DNA from: Prevotella sp. P5-92
Lineage (GTDB): Bacteria; Bacteroidota; Bacteroidia; Bacteroidales; Bacteroidaceae
NCBI RefSeq assembly: GCF_002251245.1
Contig: NZ_NPJG01000085.1
Span: forward strand, 1-56,448
DNA length: 56,448 nt
Direction: 5' to 3'
Program-made: the position numbers and the translations under genes
In this document: positions 7,858 through 16,047 of the stretch, one piece after another
Position numbering within the stretch: the first letter of the stretch is position 1
Layout of the letters: each line of letters begins with the position of its first letter
The notes under the pieces: generated by a model
Told to the model about the DNA's origin: nothing
What the model saw: only the letters and a program-made list of their open reading frames with translations
The model's database searches: none

Positions 7858-9366
7858 CTAATCAAGAGTAATTGATAGTAAATCGTCTTTTGAAAGACGT
7901 TTTTCCATCAATCTGTCGAACTCTTCTTTTCTGAAATATATGCATTTCTTCTTCTTTACTTTTGTGATTTTATAGCGTTTTACATAATAATGAACTATAT
8001 CTTTTGATAAATGATACTTCTTCATTGCCTCCTCAACAGTGTAATATCGTTCGCGACCATCAAAATCTCCATTTTTCACTTGTTCGATATGCTGTTTAGA
8101 ATAGTAGGTAGTACCATACTCCACCTTTGCGGGAATTTGATGGCGGTAGATAAAGGAGCGTACAGCTTCTGCTGTCATCTTATATGTTGAACGCATCTCT
8201 TCCGGTGTAATCCAGTCTGTAATTTCTGAATAGTTGTTCTTCAAATTATACAGCACATCTATGGCTTTCTTCTCATAGAAGTTAAATCCTTTGAGTGCAA
8301 TCTTTGGCGTTTTATGCTCCCTGGTCATTACACCTACATGTTTAACTCCCACCTTGAACATCTCTGCAACCTCTTCAGTTGAATAATAGCCATCTGGGGT
8401 TGGTGGACATTTCTTCTCCTGGTGTTGAGCTTGGAAAACAAGCTTTTCGTCTCCGTCTGACTTTTCAGCTACTTTTGCATTTGCCATTCGTTCACGCATG
8501 ACTTTATCAAAGTCAGTACGGAATATCATAGTAAACTTTCCACGTTTTTCCGTTCTGACATCAAAATGCTTCAAGGTGTAACTTACTTGGTCTTTTGATA
8601 TGCCATATTTTTCCATTGCCTCTTCATAGGTACTCCAGTCCGGATCGATACTATCGTCCTTGCGTTTGATACAATCAATATGCACCTTGGAGTAGAAGAC
8701 TTTACCATTACGGTTTACTCGCGGAACTTTGTGGCGCATCACAAAAGTGATAACAGCTGTCCTTGTCATATTATACATCTCCATGATTTGGTCAGCAGTG
8801 TAATAATTATCAATGTCAATCTCTTCAAGGAGATCAGCAAAATGTGCGTCAATGGCTTTCTTGCTAAAGAAGGTATTGCGCCCTTCGTATATCTTGGGGA
8901 TGCCCAAACGGTCACAACGCCCCCATACAGCCTTACGGCCGATTTTGTACTTCTCCATGATTTCCTGAAGAGTATAGTATTCCTGCTCCTCCTTTCTCTG
9001 ATAGCGTCTTTTCCGATAGGGAGTGGCATCATCAAACACACGTTCAATGTCTGAGTATCTCACAAACGTCTTATTTCTTATCTTTACGGCTTTGATTAAG
9101 CCTGTCTGGAAATAACGATACACTGTAGGAAGACTGACATCGAACAGAACGCTCACGTCCTCGGGGGATAAAAATGCCTTATCCCGCAGAGAGATGTTCC
9201 TCTCAGCGTTTAGAAGAGATTCGGCATTTTCCTTCTCCCTTTTTTTCTTTTCCGCCTCGCGTCTCCGAAATGCGACACGTTCACACCCTCGACAGCAGTA
9301 CTTGAACGACATTTTGGAAGCAACGAACGCTTTTCCGCATACTCCACATTCTTTAATTATCTCCAT
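7858..9366 (-). CDS. zinc-knuckle protein with seven tandem excisionase-like HTH units
   Basis: 502 aa from ATG 9366; a GTG at 9432 would add 22 residues (numbering here counts from the GTG). Near the start is a C-x2-C ... CC-x2-C knuckle (C29, C32, C46/C47, C50). Seven HTH_17/MerR-like units follow at about 86-134, 152-198, 210-256, 265-312, 349-395, 406-453 and 462-509. Each starts YYT/WST/WIT-xEE and ends with a basic wing plus an aromatic-lysine pair (FYSK-type). Seven units could read a long array of sites, as expected of a recombination directionality factor or element regulator. It lies between the integrase and the mnmE junction, downstream of its own promoter and a repeated leader motif. 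Confidence 0.8.
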   Translation of the reverse strand: MEIIKECGVCGKAFVASKMSFKYCCRGCERVAFRRREAEKKKREKENAESLLNAERNISLRDKAFLSPEDVSVLFDVSLPTVYRYFQTGLIKAVKIRNKTFVRYSDIERVFDDATPYRKRRYQRKEEQEYYTLQEIMEKYKIGRKAVWGRCDRLGIPKIYEGRNTFFSKKAIDAHFADLLEEIDIDNYYTADQIMEMYNMTRTAVITFVMRHKVPRVNRNGKVFYSKVHIDCIKRKDDSIDPDWSTYEEAMEKYGISKDQVSYTLKHFDVRTEKRGKFTMIFRTDFDKVMRERMANAKVAEKSDGDEKLVFQAQHQEKKCPPTPDGYYSTEEVAEMFKVGVKHVGVMTREHKTPKIALKGFNFYEKKAIDVLYNLKNNYSEITDWITPEEMRSTYKMTAEAVRSFIYRHQIPAKVEYGTTYYSKQHIEQVKNGDFDGRERYYTVEEAMKKYHLSKDIVHYYVKRYKITKVKKKKCIYFRKEEFDRLMEKRLSKDDLLSITLD

Positions 9367-9438
9367 TTTACGCTTGCAATTCTGATGTTTTTTGCTGTAA
9401 AAGACCCCCGATTTTGTCTCAGTCTTTATCACATTTTT

Positions 9439-9510
9439 TCAGTATTTCTCACGAGTGCCCTGCATAGCGGTTGTGACGGATAATGGAGGATTCTCAGTAT
9501 TTCTCACGAG
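9439..9510. repeat. pair of 17-bp direct repeats in the leader of the seven-HTH gene
   Basis: TCAGTATTTCTCACGAG occurs at 9439-9455 and 9494-9510, 55 bp apart, each followed within 15 nt by ATAGCG. They lie between the promoter at 9578 and the gene, next to the element end, so they could be operator or arm-type recombinase sites. Confidence 0.65.
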
Positions 9511-9577
9511 GTGTCCAAAATAGCGTTTTGCCATTCCATTTGTTCGCACGATTGAAACGCAGGAACGAAATTTGGGC

Positions 9578-9585
9578 CAAAGTTA
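9578..9585 (-). promoter_or_regulatory. TAACTTTG -7 box of the seven-HTH gene
   Basis: Perfect minus-strand TAnnTTTG box. It gives a leader of about 140-205 nt that contains the two 17-bp repeats. Confidence 0.6.
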
Positions 9586-9633
9586 CCTCGAAAAACTGGT
9601 ATCAACAAATTACAAATGGAAAGTGTTAAAACG

Positions 9634-9656
9634 AAAAAAGCCACCAAAATGGTGGC
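9634..9656 (-). terminator. intrinsic terminator of mnmE
   Basis: On the minus strand GCCACCA-TTT-TGGTGGC is followed by TTTTTTCG, 45 nt after the mnmE stop. The element end must lie near here, between this hairpin and the integrase module or just inside mnmE. Confidence 0.85.
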
Positions 9657-9700
9657 TTATAAGCAGTTACAAAAACGTTTTGCAAGTATGATCAGGCGGT

Positions 9701-11071
9701 CTATTTACCGATGCAAAAGTGGGAGAAGATGTTGGTGAGAACTTCATCGGGCGTGATAAGGCCACGGCCTGTGATCTCTGATATAGAATGGAGACACTGG
9801 CGGAGGTCGTCGCTAAGGAGATCACCACTGAGTCCACAGTCGATGCCTTCAATGACTCGCGACAGGGCTTGATGAGCCTGACAGAGCGAGTCGTAGTGGC
9901 GAGCTGAGGTGACGATGACGTCGTTGGCGGTTATGGACGGCAGATTGGCTGCTGAGAAGATGGCCTCAGACAACTTACCGATGTTGACGCCGCCACGAGC
10001 ACTTATACCGATGACCTCAGCATCAGGGATGAGGGTGCGAAGATGGGGGGTGAGGTCGCTAAGGTCGGTCTTGTTGTTGACGACGATAAGCTGGCGGTCG
10101 GCACAGCGGGAGAGCATGTCGGCGATGTCGGCTGCCGAAGGGATGGCATCGACGAGCCAGAGGACGATGGTGGCCTCGGTAATCTTCTTGTATGCTAACT
10201 TAATGCCTATCTGTTCGATGGTGTCGGACGTGGTGCGAAGACCAGCGGTGTCGATAAAGCGGAAGGTGACACCATGGATGTCGATGAGGTCTTCGATAGT
10301 GTCGCGGGTGGTGCCATGAATATCGCTGACGATGGCTTTCTCCTCACCGACAAGGGCGTTGAGGAGGGTGCTCTTTCCGACATTGGTCTTTCCGACTATG
10401 GCCACGGGGATGCCTTGTTTCACTGCCTGACCAGAAGCGAAGGTGTCGGCAAGACGGGTGAGATGGCTGTCGATGTCAAGTGCCAACTGTCTCAGCTGTC
10501 CACGATCGGCAAACTCGAGTTCCTCGTGGTCGCTGAAGTCGAGTTCGAGTTCGACTAGCGACGTCATCTCTAACAGACGGTCGCGCAGCTGTGAGAGACT
10601 GTCGGTAATGGTGCCACGGAGCTGTCCGATGGCGATATGGTGTGTGGCCTTGTTAGTTGAAGCGATAAGGTCGGCGACAGCCTCGGCCTGTGTGAGGTCG
10701 AGACGTCCGTTGAGGAAGGCACGCTGAGTATATTCGCCTGCCGCTGCCTGTCGGCATCCCTCTTGGATGAGACGGCGTACGACCATGGCCATGACATAAC
10801 GCGAGCCGTGGCACGAGATCTCTACCGAGTCCTCGCCTGTATAAGAGTGGGGTGCACGGAAGACACTGACGAGCACCTCGTCGATGACGGTGCCGTCGGT
10901 GTCGATGATGTTACCGTAGTGGATGGTGTGCGACTTGACATAAGAAATGTCGCGCGAGAAGACGCGACATGTGATGGAGATGGCCTCGGGACCCGACACC
11001 CTCACGATACCTATAGCACCACCTGTGGCCGTGGCTATAGCACAGATGGTGTCTGTGTTGGGATTTTTCAT
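9701..11071 (-). CDS. mnmE: tRNA modification GTPase MnmE
   Basis: 456 aa, the normal length. It has an N-terminal tetrahydrofolate-binding domain (DTICAIATATGGAIGIVRVSG). A central G domain is inserted in a helical domain: G1 GKTNVGKST, G3 DTAGLR, G4 NNKTDL. The invariant C-terminal motif FCIGK carries the catalytic cysteine. With MnmG it installs the cmnm5 group on U34 of tRNAs. The gene is intact to its last codon although a mobile element abuts it. In other bacteria the mnmE (trmE/thdF) 3' end is a known island attachment site, as for SGI1 of Salmonella. It ends with its own terminator. Confidence 0.97.
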   Translation of the reverse strand: MKNPNTDTICAIATATGGAIGIVRVSGPEAISITCRVFSRDISYVKSHTIHYGNIIDTDGTVIDEVLVSVFRAPHSYTGEDSVEISCHGSRYVMAMVVRRLIQEGCRQAAAGEYTQRAFLNGRLDLTQAEAVADLIASTNKATHHIAIGQLRGTITDSLSQLRDRLLEMTSLVELELDFSDHEELEFADRGQLRQLALDIDSHLTRLADTFASGQAVKQGIPVAIVGKTNVGKSTLLNALVGEEKAIVSDIHGTTRDTIEDLIDIHGVTFRFIDTAGLRTTSDTIEQIGIKLAYKKITEATIVLWLVDAIPSAADIADMLSRCADRQLIVVNNKTDLSDLTPHLRTLIPDAEVIGISARGGVNIGKLSEAIFSAANLPSITANDVIVTSARHYDSLCQAHQALSRVIEGIDCGLSGDLLSDDLRQCLHSISEITGRGLITPDEVLTNIFSHFCIGK

Positions 11072-11102
11072 ATCTTCTTTACCTTTTACTCTTTTGTCCG
11101 GA

Positions 11103-11984
11103 TTATATCCTTTCCAACACTTTCTTCACGAGGTCGTCGATGGTGTTCTTATAGGTGAGATTGACATTGCACGACCTGCGGTTGGCAATGACCATGCAAC
11201 AGGTGACCGCCTTGTGGCCCATGAGCTTTGACAGACCTGCCACGGCGCTACTCTCCATCTCGAAATTACGCACGAGCAAACCCTCATACTGGAAACTCTC
11301 TATCTTCTCGTTGAGATGCGGGTCGGCAAGGGGGAGGCGCAGCTCGCGGCCCTGAGGTCCATAGAACCCGCCACAGGCAATGGTGATGCCCCGAAACATG
11401 TCGTCGGAGGCAATGCGGTCGAGAAGTTCGCAGTCGGCATCGACAGCATAGGGATGGCCTATCTGCTGCATGAGGGACGTATGACTGCGGAACGCTTCTT
11501 CGAGTTTCAGGTCGCACACCTCATGACGGCGGGCATAGAAGTTGAGGAGTCCGTCGAAGCCAATACTCTTTGCCGAGGCGATAAACGAGCCAACAGGGGT
11601 GTCGGTCTGCAGTCCGCCACAGGTGCCTATACGCACGATGGTGAGACAACGGAAGGTGTCGTTTTCCTCACGTGTGGAGAAGTCGATATTGGCGAGGGCA
11701 TCGAGCTCGTTGAGCACGATATCGATATTGTCACATCCTATACCTGTGCTCACCACGGTGATACGCTTGTCGGCATAACGACCGGTGACGGTGGTGAACT
11801 CACGGTTGGATACCTCGCACTCGATGGAGTGGAGATGGGAAGCTACGAGGCTTACTCGTCCTGGATCACCCACGAGGATGACCTTGTCGGCGAGATGTTC
11901 GGGACGGAGATGAAGATGGAACACACTTCCGTCGGGGTTGATGATGAGTTCAGACTCAGCGAAATATTTCTTTGTTTTCTGCAT
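11103..11984 (-). CDS. nucleoside phosphorylase (uridine phosphorylase-like)
   Basis: 293 aa, PNP_UDP_1 family. The phosphate-binding loop LVGDPGRVS (near 38), VVSTGIGCDNIDIVLNEL (near 75), a RIGTCGG motif (near 118) and the late FEMESSAVAGLSKLMG motif with the sugar-binding Met-Glu-Ser are all present. It cleaves a nucleoside with phosphate to base plus ribose-1-phosphate. Uridine is the likeliest substrate by overall similarity, but purine nucleosides cannot be excluded. Its start lies inside the end of the upstream envelope-protein gene (29-nt overlap), so they are co-transcribed. Confidence 0.9.
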   Translation of the reverse strand: MQKTKKYFAESELIINPDGSVFHLHLRPEHLADKVILVGDPGRVSLVASHLHSIECEVSNREFTTVTGRYADKRITVVSTGIGCDNIDIVLNELDALANIDFSTREENDTFRCLTIVRIGTCGGLQTDTPVGSFIASAKSIGFDGLLNFYARRHEVCDLKLEEAFRSHTSLMQQIGHPYAVDADCELLDRIASDDMFRGITIACGGFYGPQGRELRLPLADPHLNEKIESFQYEGLLVRNFEMESSAVAGLSKLMGHKAVTCCMVIANRRSCNVNLTYKNTIDDLVKKVLERI

Positions 11985-13137
11985 ATCTAATCTCCTTTGT
12001 CAGTTGATGAATCTCCTTTTCTATTGTCTCTATGTCGCGCTCTGCCTGAAGTATGGCGGAACGCATCTGACTCTTTTGCGACGCACTTGCAGAGGCGTAG
12101 CGTAAGCGGTTAGTCTCAAGCAAGTTGCACATCTCAGCTTGATGTTTTTGTTTAGCAGTAAGTTGGGCTATGCGAGAAGCGTTGTCCTTGGCCTTAAATT
12201 GAGACGGCGAGGTATAGACGGTATTGTCGTTGACCACAAACGAGAAGCTGTCGGCTGCGATGTCGTCACCACTAACGGCATTGCGGTCGTGGGCAGCCTG
12301 CAGACGAGAGAGGGCAGCCTGACGCTGTTTGCCGTCGCCCCATGTATCACTGATGGAATGGAGGGAGGCAAGACGCGACAGCTTAGCGTCGTCGATGTCG
12401 TCGTACCTCTCGCGCACCTCGGTGGGAATGAAGGTATAGATACACACCTTGCCCTCGGGCTGACGGCGGTCGGTGGCAAACCATCCGATATTGTCAAACT
12501 CATCCACGATATAGAAAAAGTCGTTAGCCTCGGAGTTGAACGGCATGCCTACATTCTCGGGTTTGAAGAAAGAGTTGTCAGAGGCATCGAAGCGGGTGAC
12601 GTAGATGTCGTAGCCGCCGATACCCTCGTCGCTGACGGCAGAGAAATAGACCGTGACGCCATCAGCCATGACAAAGGGATAGTCGAAGACGGCACTGTCA
12701 CCCAACTGCTCAAGTCCACGGAGAGGTTGGGGCGCTGTCCACGTTCCGTCGAGGAAGAAGCTACTGTAGAGTTTTTTTATACCTTTGGCATTGTTGGCAG
12801 CGAGACAACACTTGTCGCCCATCTCGTTGATGAAAGCCCCACCCTGCCCTATCTCAGGTCTGAAGAGTTCGTTTGCATAGCCTATCTTTCCCACCTCTGA
12901 GGGCAGACCGATGGCGGCAAGCATCTTCTCCTTGTCAACCACGAGACTATCGATGAACACAATCTTCTGTGTGGAGTAGCGCATCTCCTCCATGCGGGCA
13001 ATATGAGCCACCTCGGCCTCTGTGAGCACCTTGACCTTAGCGGGTTTGGAACGGCGCTTCTGTGCGTTAGCGTCGGTAGTGCCCATGGTGATGAGAGACA
13101 CGAGGGCAACGACGCATATCTTATACATTATTTTCAT
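11956..13137 (-). CDS. exported WD40-like (PD40) beta-propeller protein
   Basis: 393 aa. A signal peptide (residues 1-25, ending DANAQ) is followed by a basic linker. PD40-type repeats come next, for example SVAVFDYPFVMADGVTVYF, GYDIYVTRF, then FDNIGWFATDRRQPEGKVCIY. The last 120 residues are coiled-coil (about 320-390, rich in Q, K and E). Such propeller proteins are periplasmic or outer-membrane associated in Bacteroidetes and resemble the N-terminal half of some OmpA-family proteins, but no OmpA domain is present. A promoter box and the preceding gene's terminator lie upstream. Function is not assigned. Confidence 0.75.
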   Translation of the reverse strand: MKIMYKICVVALVSLITMGTTDANAQKRRSKPAKVKVLTEAEVAHIARMEEMRYSTQKIVFIDSLVVDKEKMLAAIGLPSEVGKIGYANELFRPEIGQGGAFINEMGDKCCLAANNAKGIKKLYSSFFLDGTWTAPQPLRGLEQLGDSAVFDYPFVMADGVTVYFSAVSDEGIGGYDIYVTRFDASDNSFFKPENVGMPFNSEANDFFYIVDEFDNIGWFATDRRQPEGKVCIYTFIPTEVRERYDDIDDAKLSRLASLHSISDTWGDGKQRQAALSRLQAAHDRNAVSGDDIAADSFSFVVNDNTVYTSPSQFKAKDNASRIAQLTAKQKHQAEMCNLLETNRLRYASASASQKSQMRSAILQAERDIETIEKEIHQLTKEIRYAENKEIFR

Positions 13138-13167
13138 AATACTTCTGCTTTAATTCTTATCGTGTTG

Positions 13168-13175
13168 CAAAGATA
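13168..13175 (-). promoter_or_regulatory. TATCTTTG -7 box
   Basis: Minus-strand TAnnTTTG box 31 nt upstream of the PD40 protein gene. Confidence 0.6.
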
Positions 13176-13196
13176 ATGTAAAACATCAAGAAAGAC

Positions 13197-13236
13197 AAAA
13201 AAAAGTCCCCATCTTAATATTTTTTAAGACAGGGAC
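13197..13236 (-). terminator. intrinsic terminator of the glycogen gene block
   Basis: On the minus strand a GTCCC/GGGAC plus TCTTAA/TTAAGA stem with a 2-nt internal mismatch runs into eight U residues, 24 nt after the GH57 stop. Confidence 0.85.
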
Positions 13237-13259
13237 AATATTATTAGGACTCAGATGAG

Positions 13260-14702
13260 TTATGCATTCTCTTCAGCAGCTTTCTTAGCAGTCGGCTTCT
13301 TGGCAGGTGCTTTCTTGGCAGGTTTCTCTGCAACAGCCTTCTTTGTGGTAGGCTTCCTTGCACAAGACTTCTTTTCTACCGCAGCCTTTGCCTTTGCCTC
13401 TGCTGCCTCCATCTTCTCGAGCTTGGTCTTGAGACGTGTGATCTCCTTATCCTTCATCTCAATCTCATCGCCTTGGTTGCGGATGGTGGTCATGAGGGCA
13501 TTGAGTTCCTCGTTGTCGATCTCCTCAGGATAGAGGCTCTTGACACGATTGATAAAGTCGCCGAGGATATTCATATAGTTGGTGAAAGCATCGAACGGAC
13601 CGCTATATATGCCTCGGTCGAGACCGACGTTAGACGGCTTGGTTGTCATAAAGCGGAAGTTGTTTGACGCCTGGAGGTAGTCCCAGTCTTGCGACAGGCG
13701 CACGTCGTTGACGATACGCACGCGATCAGCAACGCTATATAGCTTGTCGAACGCCTCGCGCTGCATGGCATTGCCGAGCCAACAGCTGACGTCACGTTCC
13801 TCATCGACCCAAGAGAGGGTGTCAGGCACGTCGATAGGAGCCACGCTCTTCATCTTGGCGCATATCTCAGACGGAGTGGAGAAGCAAATGCCTTTCTCCT
13901 TGGCGCATGCAGGCAGGGCGCGGAGGAACTCGAGGATGTTGGACGAGAGAGGCTGCGCCATGCCCAAGGCAGAGAGTTCCATGAAGATATTGATGAGCTG
14001 CTCCTCCTGCGGGAGGTTGGCGATGCGGTCGATATAGTTGTCGGCAAAGAGAGGATAGCCTTCCCACTCGCTGTTGTTGAAGCGGAGAGATATGTCGTCG
14101 CTGAGCTCCACGTCGCGGAGAAGAAGCTTAAGATTTGGCGCGATATTGCAGTTGTAGAGATAGTGAGGCGACTTCCATCCGAGGACGTGCTTGGCACCCT
14201 CGGTAAGCATACCTTTGAAGCCCATGGCAGCCACCTGTCCGCCGATGTCGTCGCTATAGATGAGCGACGAGTTACGGAGCACCTGTGGCTCCTTGCCGAA
14301 GTAGTCTTTCATCTTCTGGCACTGTTTCTTCACGTCGGCAGCGAACGCCTCCTCGTTGGCGAGCGACGACAGGCCGTGGCTGTAAGGCTCGGCGAGGAAC
14401 TCTACGCAACCCGTGTTGTTGAGTTCCTGGAGTTTTGCGATGACCTGTGGTGCGTGCATCTCGAGCTGTTCCATTCCCACGCCCGAGATAGAGAAAGCCA
14501 CCTTAAACAATCCGTTATTTTCGGCAATCATCTCGCCGATGGTGTTGAGAGCCGGCATGTACGACTTCTCAGCTATCTCTGTGATGCTTCTTTCGTTCTC
14601 ATAGTCGTCGTAGTAGTAGTGGTCGATGCCTATGTCGAAGAAACGGTATCTCTTGAGATGTATGATCTGATGTATCTCAAAATATAAGCATATTGTTTTC
14701 AT
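13260..14702 (-). CDS. GH57 alpha-amylase-type glycosidase with histone H1-like tail
   Basis: 480 aa from ATG 14702; the GTG two codons upstream is less likely because the family begins MKTICLYFEIHQ. The GH57 fold is clear: the opening FEIHQ, VAFSISGVGMEQL, CVEFLAEPYSHGLSSL, QVLRNSSLIYSDDIGGQVAAMGFKG and later WLGNAMQREAF. It should act on alpha-1,4-glucan in the cytoplasm (no signal peptide). The last 70 residues are a coiled coil followed by an Ala/Lys/Pro-rich repeat (KPAKKAPAKKPTAKK), unusual for a glycosidase and like histone H1 tails. It is the third gene of a glycogen operon after the debranching enzyme and the GT4 synthase. Confidence 0.9.
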   Translation of the reverse strand: MKTICLYFEIHQIIHLKRYRFFDIGIDHYYYDDYENERSITEIAEKSYMPALNTIGEMIAENNGLFKVAFSISGVGMEQLEMHAPQVIAKLQELNNTGCVEFLAEPYSHGLSSLANEEAFAADVKKQCQKMKDYFGKEPQVLRNSSLIYSDDIGGQVAAMGFKGMLTEGAKHVLGWKSPHYLYNCNIAPNLKLLLRDVELSDDISLRFNNSEWEGYPLFADNYIDRIANLPQEEQLINIFMELSALGMAQPLSSNILEFLRALPACAKEKGICFSTPSEICAKMKSVAPIDVPDTLSWVDEERDVSCWLGNAMQREAFDKLYSVADRVRIVNDVRLSQDWDYLQASNNFRFMTTKPSNVGLDRGIYSGPFDAFTNYMNILGDFINRVKSLYPEEIDNEELNALMTTIRNQGDEIEMKDKEITRLKTKLEKMEAAEAKAKAAVEKKSCARKPTTKKAVAEKPAKKAPAKKPTAKKAAEENA

Positions 14703-14760
14703 AATCACAATTTCTATTTTTGTCGTTTTTTTATTTTCTTTTTCTCAGGATTTTATGTCG

Positions 14761-16029
14761 TTAGTTCCAGCCTAAGGTTCGCAGATAGAGCGTACGAATC
14801 CATGCGCCCACCTTCTCCCATGTGATCTGATCAACCTCACGCTTGCCTTCTTCCTTAAGATAGGTGAAGAGGCTATCGTTGGCGCAGATGGCGTAGATGG
14901 CATCGGCAAGGGCGTGTATGTCCCAGTAATCGACCTTGATACAGTTGGTGAGGATCTCGGCACATCCGCTCTGCTTGGAGATAATCGACGGGGTGCCGCA
15001 CTGCATCGCCTCGAGTGGCGAGATACCGAAGGGCTCGCTCACCGACGGCATGACATAGACATCAGAGTCTTTGAGGCACTCATATACCTGTTTGCCACGC
15101 ATGAAGCCTGGGAAGTGGAACCGGTCAGCGATGCCGCGCTCGGCAGCCAACTGGATCATGGCGTCCATCATATCGCCTGAGCCAGCCATACAGAAACGGA
15201 TATTGTTGGTGCGCTTGAGCACCATATTGGCAGCCTCGACGAAATACTCGGGACCCTTCTGCATGGTGATACGTCCGAGGAAGGTGACCACCTTGTCCTT
15301 GCCCGTATGGTCAGGACGAGGGATGTCGTCAAACTCTTTCTTGAGTGGATATACTGCATTGTGCACGGTGAAGCACTTGCGGGGATCCTGATGGTACTGA
15401 TTGATAACGGTCTGACGGGTCAGCTCAGACACGCACATGATGCAGTCGGCCCAGTCCATACCGTTCTTCTCAATGGAATACACTGTGGGATTGACCTTGC
15501 CGCGGCTGCGGTCGAAGTCGGTGGCATGCACGTGTATGCAGAGAGGCTTGCCGCTGACCTGCTTGGCATGGATACCTGCAGGATAGGTGAGCCAGTCATG
15601 AGCATGGATAATGTCAAACTCCTCAGCACGAGCCACTTGTCCGGCGATGATAGAGTAATTGTTGATCTCTTCGTGAAGGTTGCCTGGATAACCGCCTGCA
15701 AACTCCATGGCGCCAAGGTCGTTGACGTTCATATAGTTGAAGTCGGCGTAGATATGGTCGCGCAGCTTGAAGTAATACTCGGGCGACATTACATTGCCAC
15801 AACGCTCTTTGACGTAGTCGTAGCTGACGTCGCGCCAGGCGATAGGCACACAATTCATGGCAACAATACGACAGGCACTTGTGTCCTCGTCGCCGAAGGG
15901 ACGAGGAAGACAGAGCACAGTCTCGACGTCGCCCTGGGCGTGAAGCCCCTGACTGATACCATAGTTGGCAGTGGCAAGACCGCCAAAGACATGAGGAGGA
16001 TACTCCCAACCAAACATTAATACTTTCAT
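14761..16029 (-). CDS. GT4 glycosyltransferase, glycogen/starch synthase-like
   Basis: 422 aa. It begins MKVLMFGWEYPPHVFGGLA, the signature start of the GT4 glycogen-synthase-like group. Later motifs are IIHAHDWLTYPAG, IHVHATDFDRSRG, VTFLGRITMQKGPEYF and the C-terminal E-x7-E region SVSEPFGISPLEAMQCG. It probably transfers glucose from a nucleotide sugar to alpha-glucan. The upstream debranching enzyme and downstream GH57 gene support a glycogen role. Spacing is 18 nt to the gene upstream and about 58 nt to the one downstream. Confidence 0.88.
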   Translation of the reverse strand: MKVLMFGWEYPPHVFGGLATANYGISQGLHAQGDVETVLCLPRPFGDEDTSACRIVAMNCVPIAWRDVSYDYVKERCGNVMSPEYYFKLRDHIYADFNYMNVNDLGAMEFAGGYPGNLHEEINNYSIIAGQVARAEEFDIIHAHDWLTYPAGIHAKQVSGKPLCIHVHATDFDRSRGKVNPTVYSIEKNGMDWADCIMCVSELTRQTVINQYHQDPRKCFTVHNAVYPLKKEFDDIPRPDHTGKDKVVTFLGRITMQKGPEYFVEAANMVLKRTNNIRFCMAGSGDMMDAMIQLAAERGIADRFHFPGFMRGKQVYECLKDSDVYVMPSVSEPFGISPLEAMQCGTPSIISKQSGCAEILTNCIKVDYWDIHALADAIYAICANDSLFTYLKEEGKREVDQITWEKVGAWIRTLYLRTLGWN

Positions 16030-16047
16030 ATTCTTGTCCTCCTTATT

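Noticed and set aside
12139..12900. 253-codon plus-strand frame opposite the PD40 protein
   Set aside because: Shadow frame; the minus-strand protein has a signal peptide and propeller repeats.
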